From: Jiella avicenniae
GTDB lineage: Bacteria; Pseudomonadota; Alphaproteobacteria; Rhizobiales; Rhizobiaceae
Direction of reading: 5' to 3'
NCBI RefSeq assembly: GCF_021390325.1
Contig: NZ_JAJUWU010000019.1
Coordinates: 62,001-126,000, forward strand
Length of the DNA: 64,000 nt
Shown here: piece after piece, positions 16,432 through 25,187 of the stretch
Numbering within the stretch: the first letter of the stretch is position 1
Layout of the letters: the number at the start of each line of letters is the position of its first letter
Program-made: the position numbers and the translations under genes
The notes under the pieces: model-generated
What the model was told of the DNA's origin: nothing
Seen by the model: the letters and a program-made list of their open reading frames with translations, nothing else
The model's database searches: none

Positions 16432-17419
16432 GACCAGGGTCGAGCCGCAGCGGCGGCGCTTTGCCGTCGACCTTCACGTCGTCGGGCCGCTGCTCGCCCT
16501 GCTGGCGCTCGTTGTGCTGGGCATGTCCCTGAACGACCAGTTCCTGTCCGCCGGCAACGTCACCAACGTGCTGGCCCGCTCGGCCTTCATCGGCGTCATC
16601 GCGGTGGGCGCGACCTTCGTCATCACCATCGGCGGGCTGGATCTGTCGGTCGGCTCGATGTCGGCCTTCCTCGCCGGGGTGACGATCATCGTGCTCAACG
16701 CATTGATCCCGAACACCGGCGGCGGCTGGGGAACGATCGTCATCGGCATGGTCGCCTGCCTGGCGCTCGGCCTCGCCGCCGGATTTCTGAACGGCATCCT
16801 GATCACCAAGGGCCGGATCGAGGCCTTCATCGTCACCCTCGGCACGCTCGGCATCTTCCGCTCGCTGGTCGTCTGGCTGGCGAATGGCGGCACGCTGTCG
16901 CTAGACTTCAACCTGCGGGAGGTCTATCGGCCGGTCTATTACGGCGGCGTCGCCGGCATCGCCTGGCCGATCGTCGTCTTCGCTCTCGTCGCCATCATCG
17001 GCGAGATCGTCATGCGCCGCACGGCCTATGGCCGGCACTGTGCGGCGATCGGCTCCAACGAGCAGGTGGCGCGCTATTCGGCGATCCATGTCGACCGGGT
17101 CCGGCTCGCCACCTACATGCTGCAGGGCCTGCTCGTCGGCGTCGCCACCGTCATGTACGTGCCGCGCCTCGGCTCGGCCTCCTCGACCACGGGCATCTTG
17201 TGGGAGCTCGAGGCGATCGCCGCGGTGATCATCGGCGGAACGGTGTTGAAGGGCGGCTTCGGCCGGGTCTGGGGGACCGTCGTCGGCGTCGTCATCCTCA
17301 GCCTCATCGACAACATTCTCAATCTGACGGACCTCGTCAGCCCCTATCTCAACGGGGCGATTCAGGGCGTCATCATCATCCTGGCCGTCGTTCTGCAACG
17401 CGGCCGGAAAGGCGCATGA
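16421..17419 (+). CDS. sugar ABC transporter permease (RbsC type)
   Basis: A 332-residue inner-membrane permease with about 9-10 hydrophobic helices. The CUT2 landmarks are present: FVITIGGLDLSVGSMSAF near residue 65-85, ILITKGRIEAFIVTLGTLG, and the cytoplasmic coupling-loop region RRTAYGRHCAAIGSNEQVAR near 195-215. It overlaps the end of the ATPase gene and precedes the binding-protein gene by 25 bases. The unusual order here is ATPase, permease, binding protein. It forms the homodimeric channel of the importer. Confidence 0.9.
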   Translation: MSAETRVEPQRRRFAVDLHVVGPLLALLALVVLGMSLNDQFLSAGNVTNVLARSAFIGVIAVGATFVITIGGLDLSVGSMSAFLAGVTIIVLNALIPNTGGGWGTIVIGMVACLALGLAAGFLNGILITKGRIEAFIVTLGTLGIFRSLVVWLANGGTLSLDFNLREVYRPVYYGGVAGIAWPIVVFALVAIIGEIVMRRTAYGRHCAAIGSNEQVARYSAIHVDRVRLATYMLQGLLVGVATVMYVPRLGSASSTTGILWELEAIAAVIIGGTVLKGGFGRVWGTVVGVVILSLIDNILNLTDLVSPYLNGAIQGVIIILAVVLQRGRKGA

Positions 17420-17444
17420 CGCGCCATCATTCGGGAGGAGTGAC

Positions 17445-18410
17445 ATGAAGAAACTAATGACGATCGCGGCCGGCGCGCTGTTCGCCGCAGCGCTCGCGCT
17501 GCCGGGCCAGGCGTCCGCGCAGGACGGCGAGGCGAAGGCGACCATCGGCGTCTCGATCCCCTCGGCGACCCATGGCTGGACGGGCGGGGTGAACTTTCAT
17601 GCCCAGCAGGCGATCGACGAGCTGAAGACCGCCTATCCGAACCTCACCTTCGTGCTCGCCACCGCCGGTGATCCGGGCAAGCAGGTCTCCGACATCGAGG
17701 ACATGATGGCGACCCGCAACATCGACGCGCTGGTCGTCCTGCCCTTCGAATCCGATCCGCTGACCGGCCCGGTCAAGCGCGTCGCCGATGCCGGCAAGTT
17801 CGTCACCGTCGTCGACCGCGGCCTGTCGCAGCCGGGCATCCAGGATCTCTACGTCGCCGGCGACAATGCCGCTTTCGGCCGCGTGGCGGGCGAGTACTTC
17901 AAGGAGAAGATGCCCGACGGCGGCAAGATCGTCGTCCTGCGCGGCATTCCGACGACCATCGACAACGAGCGCGTCGAGGCCTTCCAGGCAGCGCTCGAAG
18001 GCTCGAACATCGAGATCGTCGGCATGGAACACGGCGATTGGAACCGCGACAAGGCCTTCGAGGTGATGCAGGACTTCCTGTCGAAATATTCCGAGATCGA
18101 CGCGGTCTGGGCCTCCGACGACGACATGGCGCTCGGCGTCATCGAGGCGATCAAGCAGGCCGGCCGGGAGGACCAGATGTGGGTGCTCGGCGGCGCCGGC
18201 ATGAAGCAGATGATCGAGCGCGTGAAGGCCGGCGACGAGATGGTTCCGGCCGACGTCACCTATCCGCCGTCGATGATCGCGACGGCGATCCGGCTGACCG
18301 CCGACCGCTTCGTCTCGCGGGCGCCGATGGCCGGCCGCTTCGTCATCGACTCGGTGCTGGTGACGCCGGAGAATGCCGACGAGCACTATTTCCCCGACTC
18401 GCCGTTCTGA
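17445..18410 (+). CDS. sugar ABC transporter periplasmic binding protein (RbsB type)
   Basis: A 321-residue periplasmic protein with signal peptide MKKLMTIAAGALFAAALALP and cleavage near QASAQ. The mature fold is the RbsB/LacI periplasmic type: ATIGVSIPSATHGWTGGV, then IDALVVLPFES, VVDRGLSQPG and a hinge-crossing region VWASDDDMALGVIEAI. A ribose, xylose, inositol or similar ligand is likely. GGAGGAG sits 6-12 bases before ATG 17445. It is the last gene of the importer, and two hairpins follow at 18420-18482. Confidence 0.9.
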   Translation: MKKLMTIAAGALFAAALALPGQASAQDGEAKATIGVSIPSATHGWTGGVNFHAQQAIDELKTAYPNLTFVLATAGDPGKQVSDIEDMMATRNIDALVVLPFESDPLTGPVKRVADAGKFVTVVDRGLSQPGIQDLYVAGDNAAFGRVAGEYFKEKMPDGGKIVVLRGIPTTIDNERVEAFQAALEGSNIEIVGMEHGDWNRDKAFEVMQDFLSKYSEIDAVWASDDDMALGVIEAIKQAGREDQMWVLGGAGMKQMIERVKAGDEMVPADVTYPPSMIATAIRLTADRFVSRAPMAGRFVIDSVLVTPENADEHYFPDSPF

Positions 18411-18419
18411 GCCGTTCCG

Positions 18420-18482
18420 GCCACCCGATCTTCGGGTGGCGTCATCGGATGGGGCTCGCGCGCTCATCGCGCGCGAGCCTTT
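18420..18482 (+). terminator. double hairpin terminator after the sugar ABC operon
   Basis: The first hairpin is GCCACCCGA-TCT-TCGGGTGGC at 18420-18440. The second is GGCTCGCGCG (18453-18462) pairing with CGCGCGAGCC (18470-18479), followed by TTT. The pair sits 9 bases after the binding-protein stop. The T-tract is short, so termination may be partial. Confidence 0.6.
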
Positions 18483-18573
18483 CGAAACGGAAATGCCGCG
18501 GCTGTGCCGGGGGTTGTCTTCATCCGCGATCGATCTTGCGGCGTCAGCCGTAGCGAGAAGGGAGGTGGACCCC

Positions 18574-19212
18574 ATGACGAGCGACTTCCAGCAGAGCCGC
18601 GAACGGATGGTCGACCTCATCGCCTCCCGCGGCGTCGGCGACGAGCGCGTTCTCGCGGCGATGCGCGAGGTGCCGCGGGAGAACTTCGTGCCACCGCACA
18701 TGCAGGATCTCGCCCATGAGGACGCGCCCTTGTCGATCGGGGAAGGGCAGACGATCTCCCAGCCGACGATCGTCGCCATGATGATCGAAGCGGCCGGGCT
18801 CGGCCCCGCGTCCAAGGTGCTGGAGGTCGGCGCCGGCTCGGGATACGTGGTGGCCGTCCTCAGCCGCATCGCGGGAAAGGTCTACGGCATCGAGCGCCAT
18901 CGCTCGCTGGGCGAGGCGGCGGCCGAGCGGCTGGAGCGGCTCGGCTACGGGAATGCCCAGATCCGCGTCGGCGACGGGTCGAAGGGTTGGGCGGAGGCAG
19001 CGCCCTTCGATGCGATCGTCGTCTCGGCCGCCGCGGCCAGGGTGCCGGAGGTGCTCCGGCGGCAGCTCGCCATCGGCGGCCGGCTGATCGTTCCCGTCGA
19101 CGAAAGCATGGCCGGTCAGGCACTGAAGCGGATCACCCGCCGGGGCGAGGACGATTTCGAGGTCGAAATCCTCGCGAAAGTGCAATTCGTCCCGCTGATC
19201 GCCGAGGGATGA
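18574..19212 (+). CDS. pcm: protein-L-isoaspartate O-methyltransferase family protein
   Basis: A 212-residue SAM-dependent methyltransferase of the Pcm family, with the family opening RERMVDLIASRGVGDERVLAAMREVPRE, the substrate loop ISQPTIVAMM and SAM motif I VLEVGAGSGYV. Pcm repairs isoaspartyl residues in aged proteins. GGGAGGTGG at 18560-18568 supports ATG 18574; the frame is open upstream, but that region is the terminator of the previous operon. Some Pcm-like proteins have diverged in activity, so repair is the likely but not certain role. Confidence 0.85.
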   Translation: MTSDFQQSRERMVDLIASRGVGDERVLAAMREVPRENFVPPHMQDLAHEDAPLSIGEGQTISQPTIVAMMIEAAGLGPASKVLEVGAGSGYVVAVLSRIAGKVYGIERHRSLGEAAAERLERLGYGNAQIRVGDGSKGWAEAAPFDAIVVSAAAARVPEVLRRQLAIGGRLIVPVDESMAGQALKRITRRGEDDFEVEILAKVQFVPLIAEG

Positions 19213-19414
19213 GGGGCGATCGGTTCGAAGTTCCGGTTCGGGACACCGGCTCCCGTCGTCCGAGACGAACCCAGCGTCTTTTCGGCCGGACGTGCCGTTC
19301 GAACGCGAAGAGACCGTCCGATACCGGTTGATCGGATGAGAAGACGTTTGCAAGGCCGTGGTCGCGATGCGAAAACGGGCGCCCGAATTTCTTGCCGACC
19401 TACGGTCGGTCCCG

Positions 19415-19903
19415 TCAGGCGGCCTCTTCTTCCAGGGAGAAGCCCGCGAACATCTTGCCGAGATCGAGGAAGCAGATCATGCCCTGGCCGGTGGCCAGCA
19501 CGCCGGTGACGTAGCCGCCGGTGAAGCTGCCCCGCATTTCCGGCGTCGGCTGAACCATCTTCGCCTCGACCGTCAGAATGTCGGCGACCCGGTCGACGAG
19601 CAGGCCGATCACCGCGCTCTGCACCTCGGCGACGATGACGGCGCTGCGGGCATCCGGCTCCGACGGCGGCATACCGAGCTTGGAGGCCATGTTGACGATG
19701 GGAATGATCGAGCCGCGCAGATTCATCATTCCCATGATCTCGTGCGGCGAGCCGGGCAGGGGCGTCGACTTGCTCCAGCCCCGGATTTCGCGGACGGCCG
19801 TCGTGCGCACGCAGAACTGCTGGCCGCCGATTTCGAAGGCGATGATCTCGATGGCGGCGTCGCCGAGATCCGTTTGAAGTGCATCGAGGGTCTGAGCCAG
19901 CAT
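19415..19903 (-). CDS. cheW: chemotaxis coupling protein CheW
   Basis: A 162-residue CheW-domain protein: IIAFEIGGQQFCVRTTAVREIRGW opens the first beta barrel, MGMMNLRGSIIPIVNMASKLGM is the receptor-facing strand set, and VIGLLVDRVADILTV closes the fold. Its ATG shares one base with the stop of the upstream chemoreceptor gene (TGATG), so the two are translationally coupled. CheW bridges receptor and CheA kinase. No cheA, cheY or cheR lies in the window, so this pair must use a system encoded elsewhere. Confidence 0.9.
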   Translation of the reverse strand: MLAQTLDALQTDLGDAAIEIIAFEIGGQQFCVRTTAVREIRGWSKSTPLPGSPHEIMGMMNLRGSIIPIVNMASKLGMPPSEPDARSAVIVAEVQSAVIGLLVDRVADILTVEAKMVQPTPEMRGSFTGGYVTGVLATGQGMICFLDLGKMFAGFSLEEEAA

Positions 19904-21690
19904 CAGAAGTCTTCCCAGTTGTCCTGCTTGCGCGCAGCGTTTCCGTCGGTCGAAAATGCCAGATTGAGGTTGCTTTGAAGTTTACGAGCCGGCGAAGCCT
20001 TCGGCGCGGGGTTCCGGGCCGGGGTCGATGCGGACTTCGAAGAACGGCCGAGCGAAAACTGCGAGAGGAGGCGATCGAGTTCGACCGTCTGCGCTTCGAG
20101 GTTGTGGCAGGCGGCGGTCGATTCCTCGACCATGGTGGCGTTCTGCTGGGTGCCTTCGTCGATCGAGGCCACCGCCTTGTTGATCTCGGCGAGAGCGATG
20201 GACTGATTGCGGGCGCCCTCGACGATGGCGCGGACGTTCTCGTCGATCGTCTGGACCTCGGCGACGATCGTCCGCAGCGCCTTGCCGGTCTCGCCGACGA
20301 GCAAGACGCCCTCTTCGACCTGCGAGGTCGACCTCTGAATCAGACCCTTGATCTCCTTTGCCGCTTCCGCCGAGCGCTGGGCCAGCGCCCGCACTTCCTG
20401 GGCGACGACGGCAAAGCCCTTGCCGGCCTCGCCGGCGCGTGCCGCCTCGACGCCGGCGTTGAGGGCGAGGAGGTTGGTCTGGAAGGCGATCTCGTCGATG
20501 ACGCCGATGATCTGCGAAATCTGGGTCGACGAGGCCTCGATCTGGCCCATCGCCGCAACGGCGCGCTGCACGACTTCACCGGACGTCTCGGCGCCGGTCT
20601 TGGTCCGGGCGACGAGCATTCCCGCCTCTTCGGCTCTGGCGGCCGATCCGCGGACGGTATCGGTCAGTTCGCCGAGAGCGGCAGAGGTTTCTTCGACCGA
20701 GGCGGCCTGCTGTTCGGTGCGCCGGGCGAGATCGTCCGAAGCCACCCGGATTTCCTCGGTCGCGAACGAGATCGTCGAAGCGGTCTCGCCGACGGCCTCC
20801 AGCGTTTCGCGCAGCACGGTCACCGCGGCGTTGAAGTCGGTCCGCAGTTTGTCGAGCGTCGGAATGAACGGCTTGGTCAGCTCCAGGGAGACGTCTCCGC
20901 CGGCAAGGCGGTCGAGGCCGTTTGCGATGGCGTTCACGGCTTCGACGCGGCCGGTGACGTCGGTGGCGAACTTCACCACCTTCAGGAGCTTGCCGTTCAT
21001 GTCGAAGATCGGGTTGTAGGAGGCCTGAATGTAGACCTCCTTGCCGCCCTTGCCGATCCGCTTGAATTCGTCGGCGATAAACTCGCCGCGGCCGAGCCTG
21101 GCCCAGAACTCGCGATAGTCGGCGCTGGCGGCATGGGCGGGCTCGACGAACATCGAATGATGCCGTCCCTTGATTTCGTCGAGGCCGTAGCCGATCGCGT
21201 TGCAGAAATTGGCGTTGGCCGCGAGGATCGTGCCGTCCGGGGTGAATTCGATGATCGCCTGGGCGCGGCAGATTGCATCGAGCTTGCCGGCGTTTTCGGC
21301 GCCCTGCAGCTTGGCGGCCGTGACCTCGGTCGCGACCTTGACGACCCTGACCACCTCGTTGCCGGAAAATACCGGGTTGTAGGAAGCCTCGATCCAGATC
21401 TCCTTGCCCCCCTTGCCGAGGCGCTTGTACTGTCTGGCGTCGAATTCGCCGCGGCAGAGTTTGGCCCAGAACTCGCGATAGGCGACGGACTGGGCTTCTA
21501 CGGGATCGACGAACATCGAATGGTGCTTGCCGGCGATCTCGCCGAGTTCGTATCCCATCGCCGAACAGAAATTCGCATTGGCCTTGATGATCGTGCCGTC
21601 GGGCTTGAACTCGATGATCGCCAGCGACTTGTCGAGCGCTCGCAGGATCGCCGTGGAACTCGCGCTGGCCTTGCTCTGTATTCCGAACAT
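19903..21690 (-). CDS. soluble PAS-PAS methyl-accepting chemotaxis protein with C-terminal CheR-tether
   Basis: A 595-residue receptor with no transmembrane segment. Two similar PAS domains (about 15-120 and 135-245) each contain an F(K/T)PDGTI..ANANFC and GKGGKE motif set. A HAMP-like linker follows, then the signalling domain with the hairpin tip [24 protein letters not shown]. The last residues are DNWEDF: the terminal pentapeptide NWEDF fits the xWxxF tether that recruits CheR/CheB. Start 21690 is chosen because GGAGGAG lies 5 bases before it; the ATG at 21702 has its purine run too close. It overlaps and is coupled to cheW. The two repeated PAS domains suggest a cytoplasmic redox, oxygen or ligand sensor. 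Confidence 0.88.
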   Translation of the reverse strand: MFGIQSKASASSTAILRALDKSLAIIEFKPDGTIIKANANFCSAMGYELGEIAGKHHSMFVDPVEAQSVAYREFWAKLCRGEFDARQYKRLGKGGKEIWIEASYNPVFSGNEVVRVVKVATEVTAAKLQGAENAGKLDAICRAQAIIEFTPDGTILAANANFCNAIGYGLDEIKGRHHSMFVEPAHAASADYREFWARLGRGEFIADEFKRIGKGGKEVYIQASYNPIFDMNGKLLKVVKFATDVTGRVEAVNAIANGLDRLAGGDVSLELTKPFIPTLDKLRTDFNAAVTVLRETLEAVGETASTISFATEEIRVASDDLARRTEQQAASVEETSAALGELTDTVRGSAARAEEAGMLVARTKTGAETSGEVVQRAVAAMGQIEASSTQISQIIGVIDEIAFQTNLLALNAGVEAARAGEAGKGFAVVAQEVRALAQRSAEAAKEIKGLIQRSTSQVEEGVLLVGETGKALRTIVAEVQTIDENVRAIVEGARNQSIALAEINKAVASIDEGTQQNATMVEESTAACHNLEAQTVELDRLLSQFSLGRSSKSASTPARNPAPKASPARKLQSNLNLAFSTDGNAARKQDNWEDF

Positions 21691-21702
21691 GCTCTCCTCC
21701 AT

Positions 21703-22200
21703 CCCTCCGCGGGCTGTTTTTTCTTTGGCTGCTCAGACGCGCCGACGAGCGGAGCCGTGCCGGCCGTCGCGGCCGATTTCACGGCGCCGGCCGGGATCTG
21801 CGCAAACTTAGTCATTCGGTCTGAATTACGTGATGAATTTATAGGCTGCGGCTGATTAACGATTTGCGAATGGTTCAGTCATGATCGGTTTTAAGTCTAT
21901 GATTGTGTTATGGTTTGAACACGACTTTATAAATCACCGCGGATTAGGTTTCCGCGCTTCGGAAAACCATGCCGTAACGGCCTCCGGTCTCGATCTACGG
22001 CATATAGCTAAAGCGCTAATTCAACTGCTAATTCCGACCTCATGAACTTGGATCTTCGCGGTCACGGTTCGAGAGATGATCAGTAATTCCATAACGCTTA
22101 CCTTCCCCGGGCATTACGTCACGATACGATCAAGGGGTGTGCATGAGGTGCGTTTGCGTGCTGCTTGGCGTGGGCAGATCGATGCGATTTACGCGTGCCG
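21703..22200. other. AT-richer intergenic region upstream of the chemoreceptor
   Basis: About 500 bases with clearly lower GC than the flanks, especially 21820-22080. It must carry the promoter of the minus-strand receptor-cheW pair. An imperfect hairpin GGTTTCCG...GGAAAACC spans about 21947-21967. Short plus-strand frames here have no ribosome site or recognisable product, and I see no gene. Confidence 0.4.
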
Positions 22201-22232
22201 CACAACCTTCGAAACCGTTTTCGAGGGTTGTG
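22201..22232 (-). terminator. hairpin downstream of the DUF1127 gene
   Basis: CACAACCTTCGAAA at 22201-22214 pairs with TTTCGAGGGTTGTG at 22219-22232 (14 bp, one G-T wobble) around a 4-base loop. It lies 30 bases past the stop of the minus-strand DUF1127 gene. No T-run follows on either strand, so it may stabilise the 3' end rather than terminate on its own. Confidence 0.5.
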
Positions 22233-22261
22233 TGGCCGCCCGGCATTCGCGTCTCACCGGC

Positions 22262-22537
22262 TCATGGCCGTGACTGGGCCTCCTGCAGCCGCCGCAGCCG
22301 TTCGAGGGCATCCACGTCGAGAGGCAGCCGCGCCGCGGCCTCGACCTGGTGCCGCTCGAGCCCGGTGACGTCTCTGAGAATGTCGTCGTCGACCCGCAGG
22401 AGCGTCGCGATCGCCTCGCGCCGCAGCTTCTGGCGCCTGCGCTCCCGTGTCCACGAGCGAAGCCATCCCGTCCATCCACTTCGAACGCTCGTGATCGCGG
22501 TCTCCCCGACGCGCGGCAAGTAAACCCACTGAAGCAT
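22262..22537 (-). CDS. DUF1127-type small protein
   Basis: A 91-residue protein. The C-terminal half (RREAIATLLRVDDDILRDVTGLERHQVEAAARLPL) fits the DUF1127/YjiS pattern of a short basic helix, L-x-x-(L/V)-D-D-x-x-L-x-D-(I/V)-G/T-L-x-R. GAAGGAGA lies 6-13 bases before the ATG at 22537 on the minus strand. DUF1127 proteins are small, basic, often stress-induced, and in Rhodobacter one (CcaF1) binds RNA. Here it is divergent from a LysR regulator gene 121 bases away, and the shared intergenic region suggests control by that regulator. Confidence 0.7.
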   Translation of the reverse strand: MLQWVYLPRVGETAITSVRSGWTGWLRSWTRERRRQKLRREAIATLLRVDDDILRDVTGLERHQVEAAARLPLDVDALERLRRLQEAQSRP

Positions 22538-22658
22538 CACGCTCTCCTTCGTTTTGCGTGTCTGCATCATGAGTGGCCTTGCGCTATTGATGAGTCCAAC
22601 GAAATGCACTAATCTGATTGTTGAGATTGGCTCAAATATAACGGGAAAGGTTAGCGAT

Positions 22659-23561
22659 ATGAACCAGATGGCGCCGGTGGTGACCAATCTCGACGTCGAT
22701 CTCGCACGAACCTTCGTGGCGATCTGCGAGACCGGCAATTTCAGCCGAGCCGCCGAACGGGTGTTCCGCTCCCCCTCGGCGGTCAGCCTGCAGGTGAAGA
22801 AGCTGGAGGAGATTCTCGGCCGTCCGCTGTTTCGCCGCGAGACGCGGCTCGTCGAGCTGACGAGCGACGGCGAGCATCTGCTCGGCTTCGCCCGCAAGAT
22901 GCTGAAGCTCAACGACGACGCGCTGGCCTATTTTCGCCGGCCGGTGATGGAGGGCCGGGTTCGCTTCGGGGCGCCGAACGATTCCGGCGTCTTTGCCGTC
23001 CCGGAGATCCTCAAGCGCTTTGCTTCGACCCATCCCCATGTCGAGGTGGAAGTCCGCCTCGACACCAGCGCCGAACTGAGACGCCGGTGTCTCGCGCGCG
23101 AACTCGACGTGGCGCTGTTCACGGGTGGGGAGGGCGGGGGCCTTCCGGTCCGCGAGGTGCACACGGAGATGCTCGTCTGGGTCGGGCTGAAGAACGGCTG
23201 TGCGGTCACGCGCGATCCCCTGCCGCTGGCGCTGGCCGAGCAGGGCTGCTTCTGGCGGTCTCTGGCACTGGAAGCTCTCGACCGTGCCGGGCTGGATTAT
23301 CGCATCGCCTATTCGAGCGAGCAGTGCCAGGCACAGATCGCCGCCGTCGAGGCCGATCTCGCCATCGCCGCCTTGCCGGCGAGCGTTCTTTCGCCCCGCC
23401 TGGTGAGGCTCGACGGGCCCGGCGGGTTGCCGCCGATCGGCTCTTACCGGGTCGATATGATGACGCGGGAGGAGGCCGGTCCGGTCGCCGCGGCGCTCGC
23501 CGAACACGTCGCCGAGAGCTTCCGGGAACACGCGGGGCAGGGGATGCGGCTCTTCGCCTGA
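22659..23561 (+). CDS. LysR-family transcriptional regulator (LrhA/VtlR-like)
   Basis: A 300-residue regulator. The winged HTH is at residues 9-70 (DLARTFVAICETGNFSRAAE, then the recognition helix SPSAVSLQVKKLEE). The LysR effector-binding domain starts near 95 (GRVRFGAPNDSGVFAVPEIL). The sequence style is that of the LrhA-like group. In Brucella, the LysR regulator VtlR directly activates small genes that include DUF1127 proteins; the DUF1127 gene divergent from this one makes a similar link plausible but unproven. ATG 22659 is chosen over 22554 because the extra N-terminal residues do not fit the family. Confidence 0.82.
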   Translation: MNQMAPVVTNLDVDLARTFVAICETGNFSRAAERVFRSPSAVSLQVKKLEEILGRPLFRRETRLVELTSDGEHLLGFARKMLKLNDDALAYFRRPVMEGRVRFGAPNDSGVFAVPEILKRFASTHPHVEVEVRLDTSAELRRRCLARELDVALFTGGEGGGLPVREVHTEMLVWVGLKNGCAVTRDPLPLALAEQGCFWRSLALEALDRAGLDYRIAYSSEQCQAQIAAVEADLAIAALPASVLSPRLVRLDGPGGLPPIGSYRVDMMTREEAGPVAAALAEHVAESFREHAGQGMRLFA

Positions 23562-23633
23562 CGGCGAGCCGCTCTCACGCGGCCGGAGGCCTCGGCGGCA
23601 TCCGGCGATCGCCGCAGGGCATGGCGGCTGCGG

Positions 23634-24419
23634 TCAGAAGCCGCCATTGGCGGCGATGACGTCGTCGAGGCTGATCGGCTCCATCATGGCGTCGCCGGCG
23701 CTGGGCGGAGCGGAAGCGGCATAGCTGTCCTCGCCGGCCGGCGGGGTCGCGGGCAGCGGAACGGCCTGCGGCTGCCGGGGGGCGACGGGCGCCAGCCGCT
23801 GCGGCGCCCGGGCCTGGATCGCCTCGACGGGTGCGGAAGCGTAGCCGCCTTGCGCCGGCGTGGTCTGATAGCCCATCAGCATCACCCGGGCCGCCCGGTT
23901 CGCCGCTTCGAGGCCCGGCGGGTTGACGAAGGCCGGGTCGCTCTTGCGGCGGGCGTTCTTGCGCTTCTCGTAGAAGACGTTGCCGCCCGCTTCGACGAGG
24001 TAGTGCATGTTCGTATAGGGAAACGTCATGCCGGCGGTGTGGAAGAACTTGGCATCGCGCACGTAGCTGTGGCGGCCGCCTTTCAGCACCTTCGTGGCCA
24101 TCTGCGCCGCGAGCCTGCTTCCCTTGCCCATTTCACGGGTGAGGACGCCCGGTGCGAACTGGCTCTTCTGGCCGACGACGGCGCAGACGCTGTTGGGATA
24201 CTGCTTGCTCTCGACCCGGTTCATCACGACCGTGCCGACGGCGAGCATGCCCTCGGGGCTCGACCGGTTGGACTCGAAATACATCACCCGCGTCATGCAC
24301 TCGTGTTCGCTCATGACGCGGCGGCCGAACAGCGACGACGAGGCGCAGCCGGACAGGCTGGCGACGAGGAGAAGGAGCGTGGTGGTTCTGAGAACGCGAA
24401 CTGGCTTCGATGACGACAT
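23634..24419 (-). CDS. SleB-type cell wall hydrolase, lipoprotein
   Basis: A 261-residue protein. The lipoprotein signal peptide ends at the lipobox LSGC (Cys25). The hydrolase_2/SleB domain spans about 38-150: it has the catalytic Glu region MTRVMYFESNRSSPEG, then AVGTVVMNRV, QFAPG and the FHTAGMTFPY segment. A proline- and alanine-rich tail follows. SleB-domain enzymes cleave peptidoglycan glycan strands. No peptidoglycan-binding repeat is present, so membrane anchoring replaces wall binding. It is monocistronic and convergent with the LysR gene. Confidence 0.8.
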   Translation of the reverse strand: MSSSKPVRVLRTTTLLLLVASLSGCASSSLFGRRVMSEHECMTRVMYFESNRSSPEGMLAVGTVVMNRVESKQYPNSVCAVVGQKSQFAPGVLTREMGKGSRLAAQMATKVLKGGRHSYVRDAKFFHTAGMTFPYTNMHYLVEAGGNVFYEKRKNARRKSDPAFVNPPGLEAANRAARVMLMGYQTTPAQGGYASAPVEAIQARAPQRLAPVAPRQPQAVPLPATPPAGEDSYAASAPPSAGDAMMEPISLDDVIAANGGF

Positions 24420-24677
24420 TGCAGAACTCGGATGGTTGTATCCATTCGGGCATTTCGAACCTGCAATATCCTCCGCGCGAGCTTAACGGGTGGTGCCGAT
24501 CCGCCATGAATCGCGGTTTATTGGCAAACACGGTTAACATTTTCGCCAAAGTCGAACGACTTCTCCGCCCGGCGCCGGCGCTTTCCGGATTCGAGGAAAC
24601 GCAAGTGGCCCGGTCGGCGTTGTGGGTCGAGGCCGGCCGATCGAAGCCGGTCGCGGACAGACTGAAAGGGCAATGTC

Positions 24678-25124
24678 ATGTTGGACAAGCCGATCGACTA
24701 CAAGACCTGGATCCTCGTCGCCGACGGCGAGAAGGCGCTGTTTCTGGAAAACGTCGGCGATGGCGAACTGCCGAATTTCGAGATCCGCCGCGTCGAGGAG
24801 CACGAAAATCCGCCGGCTCGCGAGCAGGGCGCCAACAAGCCGGGTCGGATGTCCGATGCCGGCTCGGGCCATCGCTCCGCCGTCGAGGACACCGACTGGC
24901 ATCGTCTCGAAAAGGAGCGCTTCGCGGCCGAGATCGCCGACATCCTCTATCGCATGGCCCATCGCGGCCGGTTCGAGAAGATCGTCATCGCCGCGCCGCC
25001 GCGGATCCTCGGCGAGATGCGCCAGCACTACCACAAAGAAGTCGTGGCGAGGATCGTCGGCGAGGTCGACAAGGACTTCACCAACCATCCTCTCGACCAG
25101 ATCGAGAAGCGTCTGGCGGCCTGA
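24678..25124 (+). CDS. host attachment family protein
   Basis: A 148-residue protein of the host-attachment family (PF10116-like), named after an Agrobacterium attachment gene. Characteristic features are the N-terminal WILVADGEKALFLEN strand, the central variable DTDWHRLEKERFAAEIADIL helix, and the C-terminal IVIAAPPRILGEMRQHYHKEV with KDFTNHPLDQIEKRL. The fold resembles a release-factor eRF1-like domain; the biochemical role is unknown. GAAAGGG precedes ATG 24678. A perfect bidirectional terminator follows at 25141-25173. Confidence 0.85.
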   Translation: MLDKPIDYKTWILVADGEKALFLENVGDGELPNFEIRRVEEHENPPAREQGANKPGRMSDAGSGHRSAVEDTDWHRLEKERFAAEIADILYRMAHRGRFEKIVIAAPPRILGEMRQHYHKEVVARIVGEVDKDFTNHPLDQIEKRLAA

Positions 25125-25140
25125 GCCGCGACGCGAACGC

Positions 25141-25173
25141 AAGGGTGCGCGCCGGCGTCCGGCGCGCACCCTT
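25141..25173. terminator. bidirectional terminator, perfect 15-bp stem
   Basis: AAGGGTGCGCGCCGG (25141-25155), loop CGT, then CCGGCGCGCACCCTT (25159-25173). It sits between the convergent host-attachment gene and the GNAT gene, 16 and 14 bases from their stops, and can serve both strands. Confidence 0.8.
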
Positions 25174-25187
25174 CCCGGGCCCTCGCG

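Noticed and set aside
22076-22273. 65-codon plus-strand frame upstream of the LysR gene
   Set aside because: No ribosome site, overlaps the hairpin at 22201-22232 and the DUF1127 gene's 3' end.
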